From Pseudoalteromonas peptidolytica (GTDB lineage: Bacteria > Pseudomonadota > Gammaproteobacteria > Enterobacterales > Alteromonadaceae), in NCBI RefSeq assembly GCF_012641745.1, contig NZ_WEHZ01000014.1, positions 1-64,000 on the forward strand: 64,000 nucleotides of DNA, read 5' to 3'. Each line of letters begins with the position of its first letter. Position 1 is the stretch's first letter. Positions 55,935 through 64,000 of the stretch are shown here, in pieces. The notes under the pieces were generated by a model. It ran no database searches. It was not told the origin of the DNA and worked only from the letters and a program-made list of their open reading frames with translations. The position numbers and the translations under genes were made by a program.

Positions 55935-55986
55935 TGTGTTATTAAGGTGAGTAGGGAACTACTCACCGAGATTCGGAGAGAGAGTC

Positions 55987-58265
<2,279 letters not shown>

Positions 58266-58278
58266 TTAGGAGGTTGTT

Positions 58279-58695
58279 ATGGCAATGACAGTACACCTTG
58301 ACGTAGTAAGTGCAGAGCAGAGTTTATTCTCTGGCGAAGTGGCTACGATTCAAGTGACAGGTAGTGAAGGTGAACTTGGTATTCACCCTGGCCACGCGCC
58401 ACTACTGACTGGCCTAAAACCTGGTATGGTACGTTTGGTTAAAGCAGATAGCTCAGAAGAAGTTATCTACGTTGCCGGCGGTACGCTTGAAGTTCAACCG
58501 AAAACAGTTACCGTCCTTGCGGACGTGGCTATTCGTGCGGATGAAATTGATGAGCAAGCTGCTGAAGACGCTAAACGTGAAGCGCAGGCGCAATTAGCTT
58601 CTGGCACTGCAAGCGAGCTGGATTATCAGCGTGCGGCATTGCAGCTTGAAGAGGCTCTTGCTCAACTACGCCTTCTACGCCAGCTGCGCAAATAA
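58279..58695 (+). CDS. atpC: ATP synthase F1 subunit epsilon
   Basis: The regulatory subunit bound to gamma. 138 residues (E. coli 139). An N-terminal beta sandwich ([39 protein letters not shown]) and two C-terminal helices ([33 protein letters not shown]) that can inhibit ATP hydrolysis. Last gene of the atp operon, followed by a strong terminator. Confidence 0.98.
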   Translation: MAMTVHLDVVSAEQSLFSGEVATIQVTGSEGELGIHPGHAPLLTGLKPGMVRLVKADSSEEVIYVAGGTLEVQPKTVTVLADVAIRADEIDEQAAEDAKREAQAQLASGTASELDYQRAALQLEEALAQLRLLRQLRK

Positions 58696-58718
58696 GCAGC
58701 CGCCTATCTGGTTATCAA

Positions 58719-58745
58719 AAACCCACGCAATGCGTGGGTTTTTTT
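58719..58745 (+). terminator. Terminator of the atp operon
   Basis: AAAACCCACGC and GCGTGGGTTTTTTT form a stem of about 11 bp with a short AATG-type loop, 24 bases after atpC, and end in a long T-tract. Confidence 0.9.
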
Positions 58746-58747
58746 AT

Positions 58748-58836
58748 ACCTGAGGTTGCTCTGCTTCACACTGATACTCATCGTGATAAGCAATAACCAC
58801 CGGTGAGCGATAGATGATATCCTAGCTCAGGTTATT
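58748..58836. repeat. Spaced CCTGAG inverted repeat downstream of atpC
   Basis: ACCTGAGG at 58748-58755 and CTCAGGTTA at about 58826-58834 form a spaced inverted pair, similar in wording to the palindrome at 40195-40243. The rest of the 333-base atpC-glmU gap shows the atp terminator and no gene; no clear glmU promoter was recognised. Confidence 0.4.
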
Positions 58837-59034
58837 TAATAAATTACACTTGAGTCAGTACTTACCTTATTCATTATTCCTCGCTACAATATCGTACAAT
58901 TTAGTACTCAGTATGTACTTATTGTCTGCTGCTATGTTCGCAGTATTCCTATGCACAATGAAGTGGTTGGATTAAAGGCAAGAGTATTGAACTGTACATT
59001 TGTTTTTTGACACAAGAAAAAGGATCCTGTGTTC

Positions 59035-60393
59035 ATGCCGTTAAATACAATTATTCTTGCTGCGGGTAAAGGTACTCGTATGCGCTCTAAATTACCGAAA
59101 GTTCTGCACCCGATTGCGGGCAAGCCAATGGTGCAGCATGTTATTGATAATGCTGTTTCACTGGGGGCACACTCGACAAATTTGGTGTTTGGTCATGGTG
59201 CTGAGCAATTACAGGCTGCCCTTGCACATAATCAAGTTAACTGGGTGCATCAAGCAGAGCAGCTAGGTACCGGTCATGCGGTTGCCGTTGCAAAAGAGCA
59301 CATCGCTGATGATGATAAAGTATTGATTTTATACGGTGACGTTCCACTGACAAAAAAAAGCACTTTACAAAGATTGCTTGATGTCACACCTGACAATGGT
59401 CTTGCCGTGTTGACTGTGGACTTGGAAAACCCCACAGGGTACGGGCGCATGCTGAGAGAAAATGGTAAGTTGGTTGGCATCGTGGAGCAAAAAGATGCGT
59501 CAGACGAGCAGCTAGCGATCACTGAAATTAATACAGGGATCATGGCTGCTAACGGCAAGTTGTTGAAAAAGTGGTTAGGGCAATTATCGAACAATAATGC
59601 ACAAGGCGAATACTACTTAACAGACATTGTTGCTATGGCACATTCTGAGGGTGTAGAGATAACCTCAGCACAGCCTGACGATAAAATGGAAGTTGAAGGG
59701 GCAAACAACCGCGTTCAACTGGCGGCACTGGAGCGCGCTTACCAAGCTTGGCAAGCAACAACATTGATGCTTAATGGTGCAAGCCTTGCGGATCCTGCGC
59801 GCATTGATGTACGGGGCCAAGTAACGACAGGAGAAGACGTACAAATTGACGTAAATGTTGTCTTTGAAGGTCGTGTTGAGCTTGGTGATGATGTGGTGAT
59901 CGGTCCCAATTGCGTACTTAAAAACTGTAAAATTGGTAATAATGTTGTGATTAAAGCCAATACACTTATCGAAGATGCGCAAGTAGCCGATAAATGTACC
60001 TTAGGGCCATTTGCACGGCTTCGCCCAGGTGCAATAATGGAGGAAGATTCGCATATTGGTAACTTTGTTGAGATGAAAAAATCTCGTTTGGGCAAAGGTT
60101 CAAAGGCCAATCATTTAACCTACCTTGGTGATGCTGATGTTGGTGAAAAAGTAAATATTGGCGCCGGTACCATTACTTGTAACTATGACGGTGTTAATAA
60201 ATCCAAAACCATCATTGGTGATAATGCGTTTATTGGCTCTAACTCCTCGTTAGTGGCACCCGTGGAAATTGGCAGTACCGCCACGATTGGTGCGGGCTCG
60301 GTGATCACCGCGACAGTCAAAGAGAAACAGTTAGCGGTTGCCAGAGGTAAGCAACGTAATATGGATGGCTGGAAACGCCCAAAGAAAAAGTAA
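59035..60393 (+). CDS. glmU: Bifunctional UDP-N-acetylglucosamine pyrophosphorylase / glucosamine-1-phosphate acetyltransferase
   Basis: Makes UDP-GlcNAc for peptidoglycan and LPS. The N-terminal nucleotidyltransferase (about 1-225) has [25 protein letters not shown] and EINTGIMA; the C-terminal left-handed beta-helix acetyltransferase (about 250-452) shows hexapeptide repeats and [34 protein letters not shown] two codons upstream (59029) is equally possible: AGGA at 59021 lies 4 bases from it and 10 from the ATG. 452 or 454 residues against 456 in E. coli. Confidence 0.97.
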   Translation: MPLNTIILAAGKGTRMRSKLPKVLHPIAGKPMVQHVIDNAVSLGAHSTNLVFGHGAEQLQAALAHNQVNWVHQAEQLGTGHAVAVAKEHIADDDKVLILYGDVPLTKKSTLQRLLDVTPDNGLAVLTVDLENPTGYGRMLRENGKLVGIVEQKDASDEQLAITEINTGIMAANGKLLKKWLGQLSNNNAQGEYYLTDIVAMAHSEGVEITSAQPDDKMEVEGANNRVQLAALERAYQAWQATTLMLNGASLADPARIDVRGQVTTGEDVQIDVNVVFEGRVELGDDVVIGPNCVLKNCKIGNNVVIKANTLIEDAQVADKCTLGPFARLRPGAIMEEDSHIGNFVEMKKSRLGKGSKANHLTYLGDADVGEKVNIGAGTITCNYDGVNKSKTIIGDNAFIGSNSSLVAPVEIGSTATIGAGSVITATVKEKQLAVARGKQRNMDGWKRPKKK

Positions 60394-60440
60394 TTTAATC
60401 CGCACTATCATAGAGATAGGATTAAATTATCAGTGAAAAC

Positions 60441-60467
60441 AATAAGGCAAGCGTGACTTGCCTTATT
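60441..60467 (+). terminator. Terminator after glmU
   Basis: An 11-bp perfect stem (AATAAGGCAAG and CTTGCCTTATT) with a 5-nt loop, 48 bases after glmU. The T-tract is interrupted (TTCATTCC). Confidence 0.65.
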
Positions 60468-60547
60468 TCATTCCTTTCTGTAACCACTCGTGGTACATTG
60501 TATTTTCAATAAAAAAATATTAACAATAATATTACCCGATAAGTGCT

Positions 60548-61792
60548 ATGGAAAATTTATTTCGCCGCGAGGTGTTAGAGCATAAACAGCACCGCTTAGA
60601 GGGCACGATCAGCTTAGTTCAACCACCTGTTTTTAAAACACTTGGATTGCTTATTTTAGCGGTGGTTATTTTGAGTCTCGTGTTTTTGTCAAACGGTAGC
60701 TATACCAGAAAGGAAAGTGTATCTGGCGTGATTGAGCCCAGTGGAGGGCTGCTGCGTGTTGGTGCGATGCAACAAGGGGTGGTCTCAGAAGTACTGGTCA
60801 AAGAAGGTGAAAAGGTCGTTGCTGGGCAGCCGCTGCTGCGTATCGCCTCGGCAAAGCACAGCACTGAAGCAACCGAGTTAAACCAAGCTTTACTCAATCA
60901 ATATCGCTTTCAACAACAAAATTTACTTCAGCAAATTGAGCAACTGCGTGAGCAATATCAATTAGATATAGCAGAGTTGCGCCAGCAAGAGAACACGGCA
61001 AAAGAAAAACTAAAAGAGCTTGAAAGCCAAGCGAGTACCTTTCAAGAGCGGTTGTTGCTTAATCAAGAGTTGGTCACCCAAATCGCTACCCTTAAGGGGA
61101 CGGGTTATATCTCCGAACTTGAGTTACAGCGTCAAAAAGACACCTTGCTGTCATTAAAGCAGCAGTCTTCTTCGATCCGCTCTGAACGTATTGCGCTTGA
61201 GTCGCAACTGAAAAACATTAGCAACCAATTGGCCAAACTACCGATTGAGCATCAGAATCGAATTTCCCAACTACAATCCCAGCAAGCTGATTTACTTATT
61301 CAAATCTCTTCTATCGAACAAGCGCGACTCGGTGAGATCCGAGCAACTCAAGCAGGAGTGGTAACAGGGTTACTGGCAAAGCTGGGTAAAAATGTGTCAA
61401 TGGGGCAGCACTTACTGACTATTATTCCCGAGCATAGTGACATGCAAGCGATAGTCTATATTCCAACATCGGCGTTTGGTTTTATCAAAGCGGGGCAAGA
61501 AACTAAGCTTAGGTATCATGCGTTCCCTTATGAAAAGTTTGGTATTTATAAGGGTAAGATAGTTGAGCTGAGCAATAGTGTTATTTTACCAGAAGAAACC
61601 AATATGCCGGGTATTATTCAAGAGCCTGCCTATCGGGTAGTGATTGCGCTTAACGAGCAAGCGGTTAAGGCTTATGGCAAAGACACGGCTTTGCGAGCAG
61701 GGATGACATTAGATGCTGATATTGTGGTGGAAGAGCGGTCATTGTTGCGTTGGTTGTTTGATCCAGTGTTTAGTATTAAAGGCCAGTTATAA
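60548..61792 (+). CDS. HlyD-family periplasmic adaptor of a type I peptide exporter
   Basis: A 414-residue membrane-fusion protein. One membrane helix at about 33-50 (LGLLILAVVILSLVFLS) follows a short cytoplasmic tail. A split lipoyl/barrel-sandwich domain flanks a long coiled coil (about 105-245, rich in Gln, Leu and Glu), with the second half at ATQAGVVTGLLAKLGKNVSMGQ. A beta-barrel domain ends the protein. It resembles adaptors of colicin V/RaxAB-type exporters. The C39 ABC transporter follows after 17 bases. No TolC-type gene is in the window. Confidence 0.92.
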   Translation: MENLFRREVLEHKQHRLEGTISLVQPPVFKTLGLLILAVVILSLVFLSNGSYTRKESVSGVIEPSGGLLRVGAMQQGVVSEVLVKEGEKVVAGQPLLRIASAKHSTEATELNQALLNQYRFQQQNLLQQIEQLREQYQLDIAELRQQENTAKEKLKELESQASTFQERLLLNQELVTQIATLKGTGYISELELQRQKDTLLSLKQQSSSIRSERIALESQLKNISNQLAKLPIEHQNRISQLQSQQADLLIQISSIEQARLGEIRATQAGVVTGLLAKLGKNVSMGQHLLTIIPEHSDMQAIVYIPTSAFGFIKAGQETKLRYHAFPYEKFGIYKGKIVELSNSVILPEETNMPGIIQEPAYRVVIALNEQAVKAYGKDTALRAGMTLDADIVVEERSLLRWLFDPVFSIKGQL

Positions 61793-61809
61793 GTAGTAGA
61801 AGGGTTGAT

Positions 61810-63954
61810 ATGGAAATGGAACATGAAGGCGCAGCCAGTAAATTAGAGTTCTGGTCTCGAAAATCTTTACCTGTGATCATCCAGTCTGAGGCTGCTGAAT
61901 GTGGTCTAGCGAGCCTTGCAATGGTCGCTGGGTATCATGGTCATCACACTGACTTAACACGCCTTAGACAACGCTTTAGCATTTCAATAGAAGGCTGTAC
62001 GCTGCTTGATATTATGCACTTTGCTGAAAAGCTACATTTAACTTCACGGCCACTGCGAATTGAACTAGAAGATCTTGATGCTTTGCAAGCGCCAGCCATT
62101 TTACATTGGGATATGAATCACTTTGTGGTGCTCAAAAAAGCAAATGAAAAGCGCATCGTGATACATGACCCTGCCGGTGGTGAAAAAACTTACACAATGG
62201 AAGAAGCTTCGAAGCATTTTACCGGTGTTGCGCTTGAGCTTACCCCAACAAAAGAGTTTGAAAAGAAAGAGAAAAAAGCAAGCCTAAGGTTTTCTGATTT
62301 TTGGAGCCGGATCACTGGACTGAAGCGCTCTTTGCTGCTGATTTTTATGCTGTCTATTTTGTTGCAAGTGTTTACGCTCGCAGCACCGTATTATATTCAG
62401 TTGGTGATAGATGATGTTATTCTCACCGGAGATACCTCGCTGCTTACAGTACTTGCCGTTGGCTTTTTCTTGGTGCTAGTGTTTGAAATCGCGACGAATG
62501 CACTGCGGGGTTTTACATTACTGCATTTCGGTAACCAAATGAATATTCAGTTGGGTGCCAATCTGTTTCATCACCTAGTGCGATTACCTATTTCCTACTT
62601 TGAAAAGCGTCATATGGGAGATGTGGTTTCTCGATTTAGCTCATTACAACAGGTCAAACAGTTACTTACCACCGGGGTGATAGAAGCCATTATTGATGGC
62701 TTAATGGCAGTGATCACATTGGCGATGATTTTCTTTTATAGTCCGATGTTATCCGCCGTTGTACTAGTCGCTGTAATTGCCTATGCCGCAATCCGGATAG
62801 CCATGTATAAGCCGTTTCGTAATATTAGCGAGCAGGAGATCATGGCGCGCGCAGAAGAAAACTCAAACTTCATGGAAACGGTACGCGGGATCCAAACCAT
62901 CAAGTTATTTGGCTCTGAGGTAAAACGAGAAGGGCAATGGCAAAACCGCTATGCCAGTGCAATTAATCATAATATACGTCTGGGTAACTTTAAAATTGGC
63001 TATGATGCTATCAACCGGGCATTGTTTGGGATTGAAAATATCATCGTTGTTTACCTTGCCGCGCATTTGGTGATTGCTGGTGGGTTTAGTACAGGGATGC
63101 TATTTGCTTTTATGTCGTATAAACGCCAATTTATGGATAAAACCGCAAACCTTATTGAGAAGTTAATTGAGTTTAAGATGCTTGGTTTGCACTTCGACCG
63201 TATTGCTGACATTGCACTAACCGACAAAGAAGAGTTACAGCCAGATCAGTATCGAAAACTGAATATTGAAGGCAAAATCGAGGTGAAAAATGTCTCATTT
63301 TCCTATTCGGATGCAACGCCAAACGTCATTGATAAACTAAATTTAACGGTTCATGCGGGGGAGTCAGTGGCAATCACTGGGCCTTCAGGTTGTGGTAAGT
63401 CGACATTACTCAAGCTGATGCTTGGATTGAATAAGCCCTCAAGCGGTGAAATAGTGGTTGATGGTGTGCCACTGAGTCAAATCGGTGCAAGACAATATCG
63501 CCAACAAATAGCTGCGGTGATGCAAGATGATGAGCTGTTATCAGGCACTGTTGCAGACAATATCGCGTTTTTTGATTCCCCAATTAATATGGAAAAGGTA
63601 GTGCACTGTGCTCAACTTGCCGCAATTCATGACGATATTAGTGAAATGCCAATGGGTTATGACAGCTTGATTGGTGATATGGGGTCGAGTTTATCTGGCG
63701 GTCAAAAGCAGCGGATCATTCTCGCTCGCGCCTTATATAAAGATCCAAAAATTTTATTTATGGACGAGGCCACAAGTCATCTAGATACTGGACTGGAAGA
63801 AGATATTAATGATGCCGTCTCGCGCTTGAAAATCACTCGGGTAATCATCGCACACCGCAAGGAAACCATTGCCTCGGCAGATAGAGAGATAAAGCTGAAA
63901 AAACCTGAGCACCATGAGGATGAGGAGCACACCTCAACGACCGACTCTGAATAA
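61810..63954 (+). CDS. C39-peptidase-containing ABC exporter (PCAT)
   Basis: A 714-residue bifunctional transporter that cuts double-glycine leaders and exports the cargo. The N-terminal C39 domain (about 20-145) has Q25 (oxyanion hole), nucleophile C31 in SEAAECGLASLAMVAGYHG, H104 in WDMNHFVVL and D120 in HDPAGG, so it looks catalytically complete. Six membrane helices span about 175-455. The ATPase domain has Walker A GPSGCGKST, signature LSGGQKQR and Walker B ILFMDEATSHLD. The short acidic tail (EHHEDEEHTSTTDSE) is unusual. The natural cargo is not adjacent in the window; the repeat peptide at 44424-44624 is a candidate. Confidence 0.95.
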   Translation: MEMEHEGAASKLEFWSRKSLPVIIQSEAAECGLASLAMVAGYHGHHTDLTRLRQRFSISIEGCTLLDIMHFAEKLHLTSRPLRIELEDLDALQAPAILHWDMNHFVVLKKANEKRIVIHDPAGGEKTYTMEEASKHFTGVALELTPTKEFEKKEKKASLRFSDFWSRITGLKRSLLLIFMLSILLQVFTLAAPYYIQLVIDDVILTGDTSLLTVLAVGFFLVLVFEIATNALRGFTLLHFGNQMNIQLGANLFHHLVRLPISYFEKRHMGDVVSRFSSLQQVKQLLTTGVIEAIIDGLMAVITLAMIFFYSPMLSAVVLVAVIAYAAIRIAMYKPFRNISEQEIMARAEENSNFMETVRGIQTIKLFGSEVKREGQWQNRYASAINHNIRLGNFKIGYDAINRALFGIENIIVVYLAAHLVIAGGFSTGMLFAFMSYKRQFMDKTANLIEKLIEFKMLGLHFDRIADIALTDKEELQPDQYRKLNIEGKIEVKNVSFSYSDATPNVIDKLNLTVHAGESVAITGPSGCGKSTLLKLMLGLNKPSSGEIVVDGVPLSQIGARQYRQQIAAVMQDDELLSGTVADNIAFFDSPINMEKVVHCAQLAAIHDDISEMPMGYDSLIGDMGSSLSGGQKQRIILARALYKDPKILFMDEATSHLDTGLEEDINDAVSRLKITRVIIAHRKETIASADREIKLKKPEHHEDEEHTSTTDSE

Positions 63955-63955
63955 T

Positions 63956-63980
63956 GCGAGCGCCGTGCTCGCTTTATCTT
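63956..63980 (+). terminator. Terminator after the C39 exporter
   Basis: GCGAGC and GCTCGC form a 6-bp GC-rich stem with a 5-nt loop, followed by TTTATCTT, directly after the stop codon. It suggests the HlyD-ABC pair ends its transcript here, so any cargo gene is probably not in the same mRNA downstream. Confidence 0.7.
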
Positions 63981-64000
63981 GCTTGGTAACCATTTATCCG

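Overview
The window is about 64 kb of chromosome around the replication origin of a marine gammaproteobacterium, most likely Pseudoalteromonas. The gene order is that of Alteromonadales (hemF-tsaC-yrdD-smg-dprA-lysM facing def-fmt-rsmB-trkA; dnaA-dnaN-recF-gyrB facing rpmH-rnpA-yidD-yidC; mioC-oriC-mnmG-rsmG-parAB-atp operon-glmU). The DNA is moderately AT-rich, and an interspersed repeat with ATACCAATTA ends and CCTGAG palindromes of the kind I associate with this genus are present. Species cannot be fixed by reading alone. No rRNA, tRNA, CRISPR, complete insertion sequence or prophage was seen.

Layout. 0.1-5.4 kb, minus strand: haem synthesis (hemF), tRNA t6A (tsaC), zinc-ribbon protein, smg, dprA and a LysM protein. 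5.6-9.7 kb, plus strand: def, fmt, rsmB, trkA. 9.7-16.8 kb, mostly minus: PilZ protein, an unknown protein, trkH, a YigZ-family protein, pepQ, slt. 17.1-21.1 kb, plus: fadBA and tusA. 21.1-30.8 kb, minus: a lipoprotein, glySQ, gyrB, recF (holding two perfect parS sites), dnaN, dnaA. 31.4-36.1 kb, plus: rpmH, rnpA, yidD, yidC and a three-gene thiol-redox cluster. 36.2-38.4 kb: a membrane-bound winged-helix/TPR regulator. 38.8-40.1 kb: mnmE.

40.2-45.9 kb is the accessory part: a 1195-residue protein of unknown family, a small unknown protein, a short gene for a double-glycine leader followed by exactly five decapeptide units, and a PEP mutase/isocitrate lyase-family enzyme. 46.3-47.1 kb holds mioC and then a 421-bp gap with 17 GATC sites, several DnaA boxes and GATC-started AT-rich 13-mers, which I read as oriC. 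From there to the end all genes run on the plus strand: mnmG, rsmG, parAB, the full atpIBEFHAGDC operon, glmU, and a secretion pair (HlyD-type adaptor plus a C39-peptidase ABC exporter).

How it fits together. Replication initiation (oriC, dnaA, dnaN, gyrB, recF) and segregation (parAB plus two parS sites in recF) lie within about 25 kb. The most interesting accessory observation is the repeat-peptide gene at 44.4-44.6 kb: its leader has the spacing recognised by C39 proteases, and the only C39 exporter in the window lies about 17 kb away across oriC. That link is inferred, not shown.
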